Notes: generated by a model not told the origin, from the letters alone. A DNA stretch of 47,037 nucleotides from an uncultured Lachnospiraceae bacterium (GCA_910577835.1 CAJTOU010000025.1:2257-49293), one strand, 5' to 3'. Numbered from the stretch's first letter, positions 9,410 to 17,737 are shown. Program-made: numbers and translations.

Positions 9410-10546
9410 ATGTACAAATTATTGAAAAGAGAAGGAAATGCCAAACGTGGAGAATTTCATACAGTGCATGGAGTGGTACAAACTCCCGTATTTATGAATG
9501 TAGGAACTGTCGCCGCTATCAAAGGTGCCGTATCGACAGAGGATTTGGAGAAAATCGGCACACAGATAGAGCTTTCCAATACCTATCATCTGCACGTAAG
9601 ACCCGGAGATAAAATTATAAAAAATCTGGGCGGGCTTCACCGCTTTATGTCATGGAACAGGCCGATACTCACTGATTCAGGTGGTTTTCAGGTGTTTTCA
9701 CTGGCAGGTTTAAGAAAAATAAAAGAAGAAGGTGTCTATTTTAATTCTCATATTGACGGGCGAAAGATATTTATGGGTCCGGAAGAGAGTATGCAGATTC
9801 AGTCAAATCTTGCTTCTACAATCGCCATGGCGTTTGACGAATGTCCGCCGCATCCGGCCACAAGGGAGTATATGCAGGCTTCGGTAGACAGAACAACCAG
9901 ATGGCTTCAGCGTTGCAAGAACGAGATGAAACGACTGAACGATATGCCGGATACCATTAATAAAAGTCAACTTCTTTTTGCAATCAATCAGGGCGGAACC
10001 TTTGCGGATATCCGAATCGAACATGCAAAGGTAATTACAGAAATGGACCTTGACGGCTATGCGCTTGGCGGGCTGGCAGTAGGAGAATCCCACGAAGAGA
10101 TGTATCATATTATAGAAGAAACTACACCATATCTGCCTGTAAACAAGCCTGTTTATCTGATGGGTGTTGGAACTCCGGCCAATATTCTGGAAGCCGTAGA
10201 ACGCGGTGTAGATTTTTTTGACTGCGTTTATCCATCAAGAAATGGCCGCCATGGACATGTTTATACAAATAAGGGAAAGTTAAATTTATTTAATGCAAAA
10301 TATGAGCTGGATGACCGGCCAATAGAGGAAAACTGCAATTGTCCGGCATGTCAGAGATACAGCAGAGCATATATCCGGCATTTGCTGAAAGCAAAAGAAA
10401 TGCTTGGAATGAGATTCTGTGTATTGCATAATTTGTATTTTTATAATAAAATGATGGAAGAAATCAGGCAGGCATTGGATGAAGGCAGATACGCCGAATA
10501 TAAAAAGGCAAAGCTTGCAGGATTTGAAGAAAATAATAAAGAATAA
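9410..10546 (+). CDS. tgt: tRNA-guanine transglycosylase
   Basis: Tgt exchanges guanine-34 of tRNAs with GUN anticodons for preQ1 in the queuosine pathway. The 378-residue protein shows the hallmark DSGGFQVFS (with a catalytic-site Asp), GGLAVGES, the FDCVYPSRNGRHG segment and a zinc site (CNCPAC followed by a distal Cys/His pair near the C-terminus). An ATG at 9395 is also in frame, but GGAG at 9397-9400 lies inside that extension and is ideally spaced for the ATG at 9410, so the shorter start is preferred. yajC follows 30 bases later, the usual tgt-yajC pairing. QueA, the next enzyme in the pathway, is frameshifted at 40470-41532. Confidence 0.96.
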   Translation: MYKLLKREGNAKRGEFHTVHGVVQTPVFMNVGTVAAIKGAVSTEDLEKIGTQIELSNTYHLHVRPGDKIIKNLGGLHRFMSWNRPILTDSGGFQVFSLAGLRKIKEEGVYFNSHIDGRKIFMGPEESMQIQSNLASTIAMAFDECPPHPATREYMQASVDRTTRWLQRCKNEMKRLNDMPDTINKSQLLFAINQGGTFADIRIEHAKVITEMDLDGYALGGLAVGESHEEMYHIIEETTPYLPVNKPVYLMGVGTPANILEAVERGVDFFDCVYPSRNGRHGHVYTNKGKLNLFNAKYELDDRPIEENCNCPACQRYSRAYIRHLLKAKEMLGMRFCVLHNLYFYNKMMEEIRQALDEGRYAEYKKAKLAGFEENNKE

Positions 10547-10576
10547 ATGTCACAAAAGTGACAGAATGGAGGAAAC

Positions 10577-10891
10577 ATGACATCAATTTTAGCAACAGGA
10601 GGCTCGGCAGCAGGAAGTCTTATAGGAATCGTGGTATATATTGCAATTTTTGGTGTAGCTATTTATTTTTTAATGGTAAAGCCACAGAAGAAAGAACAGC
10701 AGAAAATGGCCGCACTGCAGAATTCAGTAGAGGCAGGTGACAGCGTGCTGACAACATCGGGCTTTTACGGTGTGGTAATTGGCGTGGAAGATGATACGAT
10801 TATTGTAGAATTTGGAAATAACAAGAACTGTCGTATTCCAATGAAAAAAGCAGCGATTCAGGAAATTGAAAAAGCAAAACAGGAACTTTAA
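10577..10891 (+). CDS. yajC: Preprotein translocase subunit YajC
   Basis: This small 104-residue membrane protein has one N-terminal transmembrane segment (about residues 10-32) followed by KPQKKEQQK and a soluble SH3-like domain (GDSVLTTSGFYGVV), the diagnostic YajC layout. YajC associates with SecDF at the Sec translocon. It starts with ATG behind ATGGAGGAAAC and is probably co-transcribed with tgt. secD and secF do not follow here; an orphan integrase gene lies next instead. Confidence 0.95.
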   Translation: MTSILATGGSAAGSLIGIVVYIAIFGVAIYFLMVKPQKKEQQKMAALQNSVEAGDSVLTTSGFYGVVIGVEDDTIIVEFGNNKNCRIPMKKAAIQEIEKAKQEL

Positions 10892-10927
10892 AAAAAATAA
10901 CATTTTAAAAAATATCATTTAAAACTT

Positions 10928-10956
10928 TTGCACTTGTGAAATTCGTCGGTTATACT
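10928..10956 (+). promoter_or_regulatory. Promoter of the orphan integrase gene
   Basis: TTGCAC (10928-10933), a 17-base spacer and TATACT (10951-10956) lie about 25 bases before the integrase start, and GGAGG lies just before the ATG. The gene is therefore set up for its own constitutive expression rather than for read-through from tgt-yajC. Confidence 0.6.
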
Positions 10957-10981
10957 ATTAAGAAAACCCAGGAGGAAACCG

Positions 10982-12112
10982 ATGTCAAGAAAAGGAACCA
11001 ATGTATACAAGCGCAAGGATGGCAGATGGGAGGGGCGTTATGTCAAAGGGTATGATATTTCGGGGAAAAGAGTTTTGGGATTTGTTTATGGAAAAACATA
11101 TAAGGAAGCACTGGAAAAAAAGAACAAGGCACAGGCAGAATGTAAAAAGTTCCCTTTTTCCAGTGAGGACATGCTGTTTGTAGAGGCAGCAAAACAATGG
11201 TATCAAAAAGAAGAAATAGGTTTAAAGCCAAGCAGTCTGATGAAATATCAAAGAATTCTCGATTCACATATCCTGCCATTTTTTGGAAGATATAAGTGCA
11301 GTCAAATCAATTCAGAGCTGGTGAATCAGTATATCCTGAAAAAATCCGTAGAGGGTAATTTAAAGACAAGTGAGGGCCTGTCTTCCAGTACCATACGTGA
11401 TATTGTGAGAATTATCCGCACGATTGCAAATTACGTGGAAGAAATGACAGGTCTGCATATGAATATTCATCATATTACTTTGCCGAAAATAAAAAAGCAG
11501 CCTCGAAGGGTCTTTACACAGGAAGATATAAAAAAGCTGATTCTGGCGCTTGATGAAGAATGTGACAAAGACTTAAGATGTGTGGGAATATTACTTTGTA
11601 TGTATACAGGTCTGCGAATTGGAGAACTGTGTGCTCTGAAATGGTCGGATATTAATCTGGAGAAGGAAACACTTTACATTACAAAAACCATGCAGCGAAT
11701 AGAAAGCAGTACAAAAAAAATTCGAAAAACCTGCGTGATAGAGGGTGAACCAAAAACCTGTTCTTCTAGGCGGATAATTCCACTGCCCTCTGTACTGGTT
11801 CAGAGTTTGAAAACATATAAGGCCGACTATGAAGAAGATGCATATTTATTAAGCGGTTCAGTAAAAAAGTACGTGGAACCTAGAAATTTTCAGTATTTTT
11901 TTAAAAGTTTTCAGGAAAAAAACGGAATTAAACCCTTAAACTGTCATGCACTTCGTCACACATTTGCGACAATGGGAGTTGCATCAGGAATTGATATTAA
12001 ATCTTTAAGTGAAATATTGGGGCATTCCAATGTAAATATTACACTGAATTATTATGTACATAGCTCAATGGAGCAGAAGAAAAAGCAGATAGAACTTTTG
12101 AAATATTCATAA
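10982..12112 (+). CDS. Orphan tyrosine site-specific integrase
   Basis: This 376-residue phage-type integrase has an arm-binding-like N-terminus (KRKDGRWEGRYVKG), a SAM-like core-binding region (about 65-170) and a complete catalytic domain. The catalytic residues visible are Arg212 (TGLRIGE), His322 and Arg325 (HALRHTF), the LGHSNVNIT box and a nucleophile at Tyr357 or Tyr358 (NYYVH). It joins or recombines short att sites through a covalent tyrosine link. No excisionase, relaxase or phage gene is nearby, so it is either a relic of a lost element or a domesticated recombinase. tRNA-Pro lies 257 bases downstream, and tRNA 3' ends are common att sites. The reading frame is intact. Confidence 0.9.
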   Translation: MSRKGTNVYKRKDGRWEGRYVKGYDISGKRVLGFVYGKTYKEALEKKNKAQAECKKFPFSSEDMLFVEAAKQWYQKEEIGLKPSSLMKYQRILDSHILPFFGRYKCSQINSELVNQYILKKSVEGNLKTSEGLSSSTIRDIVRIIRTIANYVEEMTGLHMNIHHITLPKIKKQPRRVFTQEDIKKLILALDEECDKDLRCVGILLCMYTGLRIGELCALKWSDINLEKETLYITKTMQRIESSTKKIRKTCVIEGEPKTCSSRRIIPLPSVLVQSLKTYKADYEEDAYLLSGSVKKYVEPRNFQYFFKSFQEKNGIKPLNCHALRHTFATMGVASGIDIKSLSEILGHSNVNITLNYYVHSSMEQKKKQIELLKYS

Positions 12113-12128
12113 AAAAACAGAAGAGACG

Positions 12129-12166
12129 GACTGCTGCATTATAGTTTTTCACTTAATGCAGCAGTC
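12129..12166 (+). terminator. Hairpin after the integrase gene
   Basis: GACTGCTGCATTA (12129-12141) pairs perfectly over 13 bp with TAATGCAGCAGTC (12154-12166). It lies 16 bases after the integrase stop. The usual T-run is absent; a tandem repeat begins nine bases later. Confidence 0.55.
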
Positions 12167-12174
12167 TGTCCTGT

Positions 12175-12230
12175 GTTATCAGTTTCCTGTTATCAGTTTC
12201 CCGTTATAAGTTCCCTGTTATAAGTTGTGA
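12175..12230. repeat. Four imperfect 14-bp tandem repeats
   Basis: Four consecutive 14-bp units start at 12175, 12189, 12203 and 12217, each beginning GTTATCAGTT or GTTATAAGTT. Units 1 and 2 differ at one base; units 3 and 4 drift. They lie between the integrase hairpin and the tRNA-Pro promoter. Such iterons can bind a protein, for example at recombination sites, or can simply be slippage products. Confidence 0.7.
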
Positions 12231-12290
12231 AATTTACACAAGGCATAATTGAGTTTAAATTACTTTATGTAAAATAATTTAAAAAATTGA

Positions 12291-12318
12291 TTGACATTTT
12301 ACAAAAATCTGATAGAAT
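12291..12318 (+). promoter_or_regulatory. Promoter of tRNA-Pro
   Basis: A consensus TTGACA (12291-12296), a 16-base spacer and TAGAAT (12313-12318) lie 52 bases before the mature tRNA. Confidence 0.65.
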
Positions 12319-12369
12319 TATACATTGTTGAGACAAGAGCAGTTTCATTCAGAAAATATAAAACTATTT

Positions 12370-12443
12370 CGGTGCGTGGCTCAGCTTGGTAGAGCGCTGC
12401 GTTCGGGACGCAGAGGTCGCAAGTTCAAATCTTGTCGCACCGA
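12370..12443 (+). tRNA. tRNA-Pro (anticodon CGG)
   Basis: A complete 74-base cloverleaf can be folded. The acceptor CGGTGCG pairs with CGCACCG, the anticodon stem is CTGCG/CGCAG with loop TTCGGGA giving anticodon CGG, and the T-arm is GCAAG/CTTGT with loop TTCAAAT. The discriminator base is A, and the 3' CCA is not encoded. It reads proline CCG codons. It is a single gene with its own promoter and a terminator. Confidence 0.95.
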
Positions 12444-12488
12444 TTTTTGATTTTACAGGAAATTTATAGTATCTCAGACATTGATTTT

Positions 12489-12516
12489 AAAAGTCCACAG
12501 CTTCGGACTTTTTTGT
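12489..12516 (+). terminator. Intrinsic terminator after tRNA-Pro
   Basis: AAAAGTCC (12489-12496) pairs with GGACTTTT (12505-12512) around an 8-base loop and runs into a T-rich tail. It ends the tRNA transcript before the rny promoter. Confidence 0.75.
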
Positions 12517-12591
12517 TTTTTATTAGGAAATAACCTCGTATTTTACAGCAGATTATCACGGCTGTATCATTTAAAAAATATGACATACTAC

Positions 12592-12620
12592 TTGACACAA
12601 TGAATAAAAAAGTATAAAAT
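12592..12620 (+). promoter_or_regulatory. Promoter of rny
   Basis: TTGACA (12592-12597), a 17-base spacer and TAAAAT (12615-12620) form the promoter. A strong ribosome site, AAGGAGGT (12653-12660), follows before the GTG start at 12667. Confidence 0.6.
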
Positions 12621-12666
12621 TAATATGTTGTATTGTACAATGAAAACTAAATAAGGAGGTGCTCCT

Positions 12667-14214
12667 GTGACTAATATTATAATTGCTGTTGTGATAACAA
12701 TTGTTGTAACTGCTATTATTGTCTGGTTTGCTGCTATTACATATTATAAAAAAGGCGTTGAAGCTAAAATAGGTAGTGCAGAGGCTAGGTCAAACGAAAT
12801 CATAGATGAAGCATTAAAAACAGCTGAGACAAAGAAAAGAGAAGCTCTTTTAGAGGCTAAAGAAGAGTCTTTAAAAACAAAAAATGAATTGGAAAGAGAA
12901 ACGAAAGAAAGAAGAACGGAATTACAGCGCTATGAAAAGAGAGTATTATCAAAAGAGGAAGCTGTTGATAAGAAATCTGATATGCTGGAAAAGAAAGAAA
13001 GTGCTCTTGCAGCGAAAGAGGAACAGTTGACAAAAAGAAGAACTGAGGTGGAAAATCTCGGTACGCAGCGAATGAAGGAACTGGAAAGAATTTCAGGACT
13101 TACCTCCGAACAGGCGAAGGATTTACTGCTGAAAACTGTGGAAGATGATGTCAAGCTTGATACTGCAAAGCTGATTAAAGAGTTGGAAACAAGAGCAAAG
13201 GAAGAAGCTTCAAAGAAGGCCAAGGAATATGTTGTTACAGCGATTCAAAAATGTGCTGCTGACCATGTATCAGAAACCACAATTTCTGTTGTACAGCTTC
13301 CAAATGATGAGATGAAGGGACGTATTATTGGACGAGAAGGAAGAAATATACGAACTCTGGAAACATTGACCGGTGTGGACCTTATTATTGATGATACCCC
13401 TGAAGCTGTCATTCTTTCAAGCTTTGACCCAATCAGAAGAGAGATTGCAAGAATTGCTCTTGAGAAGCTGATTGTAGACGGACGTATTCACCCTGCCAGA
13501 ATCGAAGAGATGGTAGAAAAGGCTCAGAAAGAAGTGGAAGTCATGATGCGCGAAGCTGGAGAGGAAGCAGCGCTTGAGGTTGGTGTTCATGGAATCCATC
13601 CTGAATTAATCAAGCTTCTCGGCAAGATGAAGTTTAGGACAAGCTATGGCCAGAACGCATTAAAACATTCAATTGAGGTTGCCCATCTGTCAGGGCTTTT
13701 AGCCGGAGAGATAGGCGTTGATATAAGAGTAGCAAAAAGAGCAGGACTGCTTCATGATATTGGAAAGTCCGTAGACCATGAGCAGGAGGGTTCCCATATT
13801 CAGATAGGTGTGGACCTTTGTAAAAAGTATAAGGAATCTGCAATCGTAGTGAACGCTGTTGCAGCACATCACGGAGATGTTGCTCCTGAATCACTCATTG
13901 CATGTCTGGTACAGGCTGCTGACGCAATATCTGCGGCAAGACCGGGTGCAAGAAGAGAAACTCTGGAAGCATATACAAACAGATTAAAGCAATTGGAAGA
14001 CATCAGTAATTCTTATAAAGGCGTTGAAAAATCATTTGCGATACAGGCTGGCCGCGAAATAAGGATTATAGTAATGCCAGAGCAGATAAGCGATGCGGAT
14101 ATGGTATTGCTGGCAAGGGATGTTTCAAAACAGATAGAAAATGAACTTGAGTATCCGGGACAAATTAAAGTCAGCGTGGTACGCGAATCAAGATGTGTGG
14201 AATATGCAAGATAA
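12667..14214 (+). CDS. rny: Ribonuclease Y
   Basis: RNase Y is the membrane-anchored endoribonuclease that starts mRNA decay in many Firmicutes. The 515-residue protein has an N-terminal transmembrane helix (about 3-25), a long charged coiled coil (about 30-190), a KH RNA-binding domain with GRIIGREGRNIRTLE (about 220) and an HD catalytic domain with HDIGKSVDHE (about 365). The length and domain order match the family. The start is GTG, six bases after AAGGAGGT. It is a single-gene unit with its own promoter and a strong terminator. Confidence 0.97.
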   Translation: MTNIIIAVVITIVVTAIIVWFAAITYYKKGVEAKIGSAEARSNEIIDEALKTAETKKREALLEAKEESLKTKNELERETKERRTELQRYEKRVLSKEEAVDKKSDMLEKKESALAAKEEQLTKRRTEVENLGTQRMKELERISGLTSEQAKDLLLKTVEDDVKLDTAKLIKELETRAKEEASKKAKEYVVTAIQKCAADHVSETTISVVQLPNDEMKGRIIGREGRNIRTLETLTGVDLIIDDTPEAVILSSFDPIRREIARIALEKLIVDGRIHPARIEEMVEKAQKEVEVMMREAGEEAALEVGVHGIHPELIKLLGKMKFRTSYGQNALKHSIEVAHLSGLLAGEIGVDIRVAKRAGLLHDIGKSVDHEQEGSHIQIGVDLCKKYKESAIVVNAVAAHHGDVAPESLIACLVQAADAISAARPGARRETLEAYTNRLKQLEDISNSYKGVEKSFAIQAGREIRIIVMPEQISDADMVLLARDVSKQIENELEYPGQIKVSVVRESRCVEYAR

Positions 14215-14529
14215 TTAGGGCTGTATTATCCGATTTAAGGATAAGAGGATTACAAAAATGTAATCCTCTTTTATTTATCCAGTGAATGCAGTCAGATTGT
14301 GACTGGTTATATAACAGATGTTGATTATATAACAATTTTAGCTATATAATTATATATTTTCAACATAATATACAATATTATCGCAGAATATTTATGCAAA
14401 TTGACGAAATATGTCAAAAGATAAAATGTTTGTAATTTTCTAACGACTTTTCAACAAGTTTGATGTATAATAAAACATATATAGATATATTTTTGTAGAA
14501 CTCTGTAAGAATGTGGAAAGGAGATTTGT
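14215..14529. other. Non-coding stretch after rny, with terminator and AT-rich repeats
   Basis: The first third holds the rny terminator. The rest is very AT-rich and contains two copies of a TTATATAAC-type sequence near 14306-14335, the first of which (GTTATATAAC) is a palindrome. A TATAAT box at 14466-14471 may serve the next gene, but no matching -35 box is clear. Confidence 0.5.
14243..14275 (+). terminator. Intrinsic terminator of rny
   Basis: AAGAGGATTAC (14243-14253) pairs with GTAATCCTCTT (14260-14270) as a perfect 11-bp stem with a 6-base loop, followed by a T-rich stretch. Confidence 0.85.
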
Positions 14530-15375
14530 ATGAAAAACAGAAAAAAGGAGGTCGATAATGTGGGCCGTGATAAGCTCAATACAGCGATTACTTTTATTGT
14601 AATCACGGCAGTGATTATACTTACGGCAATGGTTGTTTTGCTGACCATGCTTCAGTATGATTTTGAAAAAGCCGAAGCAAGGTTTTTTGAAGGCTTTACG
14701 CTCTCTTCACCGCCAGAACTGTGGGAGAGAGTGCCCGATTTGTATATTTATCCATGGAGTGAGTATCATAAGCACAGTACACGTGAGCTGTCACAGGAAC
14801 AAAGTGAATTTTTGAAGGCGAAGAGAGTAGCGGAATGCATGGTGGATATGGTGAATTATGATGGGGTTCTTATCAGTAACAAAGAGAGTGCGGTTTCTCT
14901 ATTGTATGCTGAGGCTCGAAGGTTATTGACAGATGATGACAAAGAGTATTATGTGTGGAATAAGATTCAGATTGAAGGGGTGTATCTGTTTGGAATGGTA
15001 AATATGGAAGGAGAAATTTTTTCGTTTCATTATGTGACAGATATGGAGTGTGATGAGGAAGAGGCGATTCAGTATGTGAAAGATAGCTTTGAGGGTAGAC
15101 AAGAAGCATACGAATTTAATGATGAACTTATTGCTTTTTCAAATAATAGAAATCTTTATATGACAACCATAAGTGAAAAATTAGAGGAATATGAAAATTT
15201 GGATACATCAATATTTTATCAGAACATAAATTTAAGAAAAAAGCCTACCATCAATGAAGAAAATGGGACTGCTATATTAATATATATATCAGAAACAAAA
15301 GAGGATTATTTTGTTTTCCTTTATTTGGATTGTAAAACTAAAAAAATTAGCGGATATCATTTGATGTTGTACTAA
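14530..15375 (+). CDS. Membrane-anchored protein of unknown function
   Basis: I do not recognise this 281-residue protein. It has a short basic N-terminus, one hydrophobic helix (about residues 18-42, reading TAITFIVITAVIILTAMVV) and then an acidic, probably extracellular domain rich in Glu, Asp and Tyr with no cysteine cluster or catalytic motif. The pattern suggests a single-pass membrane protein with an outward domain. The ATG is preceded by GGAAAGGAG. It stands alone between the rny terminator and the palindrome at 15467-15494, so it is probably monocistronic. It may be lineage-specific. Confidence 0.7.
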   Translation: MKNRKKEVDNVGRDKLNTAITFIVITAVIILTAMVVLLTMLQYDFEKAEARFFEGFTLSSPPELWERVPDLYIYPWSEYHKHSTRELSQEQSEFLKAKRVAECMVDMVNYDGVLISNKESAVSLLYAEARRLLTDDDKEYYVWNKIQIEGVYLFGMVNMEGEIFSFHYVTDMECDEEEAIQYVKDSFEGRQEAYEFNDELIAFSNNRNLYMTTISEKLEEYENLDTSIFYQNINLRKKPTINEENGTAILIYISETKEDYFVFLYLDCKTKKISGYHLMLY

Positions 15376-15466
15376 ATATATAAAAAATTTTCACATAATT
15401 TAAAAAGAGTAGCCAAAACAGTTATAAAAAATAAGATGTTATTTAAATACTATGGAATACATGACA

Positions 15467-15503
15467 CTAAAGAGAAGAATATTCTTCTCTTTAGCTGTTT
15501 TTC
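15467..15503 (+). terminator. Perfect 28-bp palindrome with T-run, terminator
   Basis: CTAAAGAGAAGAAT (15467-15480) is followed directly by its exact reverse complement (15481-15494) and then CTGTTTTTC. It folds into a stem of 10 or more base pairs with a T-tail and probably ends the transcript of the preceding gene. Being symmetrical, it could also bind a dimeric protein. Confidence 0.75.
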
Positions 15504-15644
15504 ATTATATTACTTTTAAAATATATATAAAAAATTATAATATATATAGTGCTTTACGTATTATTGTATTCATATAATATAATTCTTATTAATTATTATA
15601 ATTAATATTTAATAATAATATTTTCAATTAACAAGGAAAGGAAA

Positions 15645-16070
15645 ATGAAGATGAAAATAAAGAAACATATTTCTAAAGCCATTATACTATTAACAATTTT
15701 AATGATGTTTTATACTGTTCCAGTATCAGCATCAAATTATAAAGATACAGTATTTGAATTTTATTTTAAGACTGCTGCTGGTGGAACTACTTCTACTGAA
15801 TTACGTGAAAAACAGGATGATTCTTCAGCATATATGAAATGTGAAAAAACCGTATTTCCATATACAGCTTATGTAGTCGCATCACAAAGTGTATATGATG
15901 AATATTATAACGCCTCTGGCGGACATATATATACATTTGACACAGGCACAGTATACAAAATGATTAACTACGTATACGAAAATCATTATAAATACGCTGC
16001 CATTTATGCCAAAAGAGTTTACTCCTACAACTATGCCGCTAATGGCCTGTGGAGTCCTGACAGCATATAA
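15645..16070 (+). CDS. Small secreted protein of unknown function
   Basis: The 141-residue product begins with a clear signal peptide: Lys-rich start, hydrophobic stretch (about 12-25) and a cleavage-like VSASN near residue 28. The mature part of about 110 residues is rich in Tyr, Ala and Thr, has a single Cys and ends in GLWSPDSI. This ending and the overall layout recall small exported proteins annotated as DUF2712, but I am not certain of the match. Two ATGs lie six bases apart; the first is taken because AAGGAAAGG (15633-15641) serves either. No transporter or processing gene is adjacent. The role is unknown. Confidence 0.65.
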   Translation: MKMKIKKHISKAIILLTILMMFYTVPVSASNYKDTVFEFYFKTAAGGTTSTELREKQDDSSAYMKCEKTVFPYTAYVVASQSVYDEYYNASGGHIYTFDTGTVYKMINYVYENHYKYAAIYAKRVYSYNYAANGLWSPDSI

Positions 16071-16107
16071 AAAATGAAACCATATATCTGACATTTTATG
16101 AAGCACA

Positions 16108-16269
16108 GTATCAGAAGGAAATGAATTTTTTGTTCAGGACCCTATGAAAACGCCGGCACTTAGTTTTCAGCGCTTTGACCAAAGGGAGAAGCGTTGAGAA
16201 CTTAGTGTCCGCTGCGTTTGAATGGAGCGAGAGCGAGTCCAGAACAAAAGGTTCATTTCCTTCTAATAC
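16108..16269. repeat. 162-bp element with 33-bp inverted-repeat ends and inner stem
   Basis: The outer arms (16108-16140 and 16237-16269) match as inverted repeats at 29 of 33 positions. An inner imperfect pair (16155-16174 with 16190-16210) allows a second hairpin within the first. The whole could fold as one long cruciform. It has no coding capacity. Likely an extragenic palindromic or MITE-like element, or a large structured RNA; it is not a simple terminator. Confidence 0.65.
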
Positions 16270-16353
16270 GTCATTTATATCATTTATATCACTTACATCA
16301 CTCCCTCACCAACCTCCTCCCGCTTCCCTCCAAAAAATTTTTTCACAATCCCC

Positions 16354-16382
16354 TAGACAATATCCCTTCTTTGTATTATAAT
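16354..16382 (+). promoter_or_regulatory. Promoter of the aminotransferase gene
   Basis: TAGACA (16354-16359), a 17-base spacer and a perfect TATAAT (16377-16382) lie about 110 bases before the start codon. In the leader, TGTCTGC (near 16392-16398) can pair with GCAGACA (near 16439-16445). Confidence 0.65.
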
Positions 16383-16491
16383 GTACCAAGTGTGTCTGCC
16401 GACTGTGCACTAAAGTACTTGTATCACGGACACCACCCGCAGACATGATTTATACAATAACTTTTATTGAACAAAGAAAGGATGATTAAAA

Positions 16492-17691
16492 ATGTCATTA
16501 ACACTATCAAGAAAAGCTCAGGCCGTAAAACCATCTTCCACACTGGCAATTACAGCCAAAGCAAAAGAATTAAAGGCACAGGGAATTGATGTTGTAGGCT
16601 TTGGAGCCGGAGAACCGGATTTTGACACTCCTGAAAATATCTGTGATGCCGCTGTTTCAGCAATCAAAAATGGCTTTACAAAGTATACCCCTGCATCCGG
16701 AACCAACGAATTAAAACAGGCTGTTTGTGATAAATTTCAAAAATTCAACAACCTTCATTATACACCAGACCAGATTGTCATCAGCAATGGCGGAAAACAT
16801 TCCTTAACAAATGTTTTTCAGGCAATTTTAAATCCGGGAGACGAAGTAATTATCCCATCTCCATATTGGCTGAGTTACCCTGAAATCGTTATGCTTGCAG
16901 ACGGCGAACCAGTATTTGTGAGAGGCGAACAGGAAAATGGATATAAAGTAACCGTAGAGCAGCTTCAGGCCGCTACTACCGAAAAGACCAAGGCTCTTAT
17001 TTTAAATTCTCCAAGCAATCCTACCGGTATGATTTATTCTGAGGAGGAGCTTTCAGCCATCGCAGATTACGTAATAAAGAACGATATTTATGTAGTAGCT
17101 GATGAGATGTATGAGTATCTTGTATATGATGGAAACCGTCATGTAAGCATCGCATCTTTAAATGAAGAAATCTATAAAAGAACCATTACTGTCAGCGGTC
17201 TTGCAAAAACTTATGCTATGACAGGCTGGAGAATCGGTTATACAGGTTCCAGTGTGGAAATTGCAAAGCTGATGTCCGGAATACAGAGCCACCAGACTTC
17301 AAACCCGAACTCAATTGCTCAGAAGGCGGCTGTGGAAGCGCTGACAGGGGACCAGTCCGCTATGGAAATGATGGTGCATGAGTTTGATTTAAGAAGAAAG
17401 TATATGTATGAGAAGATTTCCAGTATGCATCATATTTCAGCAAAAGAGCCTTACGGTGCATTTTATGTATTTGCAGATATCAGCAAAACACTGGAGATGT
17501 CTTATAAGGGAAAGAAGATTGAAACCTCTGCGGAATTTGCAAGGATTTTGATAGAGGAGTATAATGTGGCAATTGTTCCATGTACTGATTTTGGATATGA
17601 TGACCATATCAGATTGTCTTACGCCATTTCTATACAGCAGATTGAGGAAGGACTTTCCAGAATTGAAAAGTTCCTGATTGAATTAAAATAG
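16492..17691 (+). CDS. Aspartate-type PLP aminotransferase (class I)
   Basis: This 399-residue class I gamma aminotransferase resembles bacterial AspC/AspB enzymes, which transfer the amino group between aspartate and 2-oxoglutarate. It shows GAGEPDFDTP (about 38), NGGKHSLTN, SPSNPTG (substrate and PLP contacts), DEMYEYLVYDG and the PLP-lysine motif SGLAKTYAMTGWR with Lys239. The motif for the substrate carboxylate (HIRLSYA) is near the C-terminus. AAAGAAAGGATG precedes the ATG. It has its own promoter and a terminator-like hairpin, so it is a single-gene unit. The exact substrate could extend to other amino acids. Confidence 0.9.
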   Translation: MSLTLSRKAQAVKPSSTLAITAKAKELKAQGIDVVGFGAGEPDFDTPENICDAAVSAIKNGFTKYTPASGTNELKQAVCDKFQKFNNLHYTPDQIVISNGGKHSLTNVFQAILNPGDEVIIPSPYWLSYPEIVMLADGEPVFVRGEQENGYKVTVEQLQAATTEKTKALILNSPSNPTGMIYSEEELSAIADYVIKNDIYVVADEMYEYLVYDGNRHVSIASLNEEIYKRTITVSGLAKTYAMTGWRIGYTGSSVEIAKLMSGIQSHQTSNPNSIAQKAAVEALTGDQSAMEMMVHEFDLRRKYMYEKISSMHHISAKEPYGAFYVFADISKTLEMSYKGKKIETSAEFARILIEEYNVAIVPCTDFGYDDHIRLSYAISIQQIEEGLSRIEKFLIELK

Positions 17692-17737
17692 ATAGAATTG
17701 GTTGAAATTTTAGTAGATATTTTATAAATTTTATGGT

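Larger units (their letters stand above)
16071..16491. other. Non-coding stretch with inverted-repeat element and aminotransferase promoter
   Basis: No real gene is seen. The first 200 bases hold a long inverted-repeat element (16108-16269), followed by short ATTTATATC-type direct repeats (about 16270-16290). The last 140 bases hold the promoter and an apparently structured leader for the aminotransferase gene. Confidence 0.6.

Noticed and set aside
16175..16448. Two overlapping open frames of 68 and 76 codons in the repeat region
   Set aside because: They run through the inverted-repeat element and the promoter of the next gene, have odd composition and no ribosome sites.
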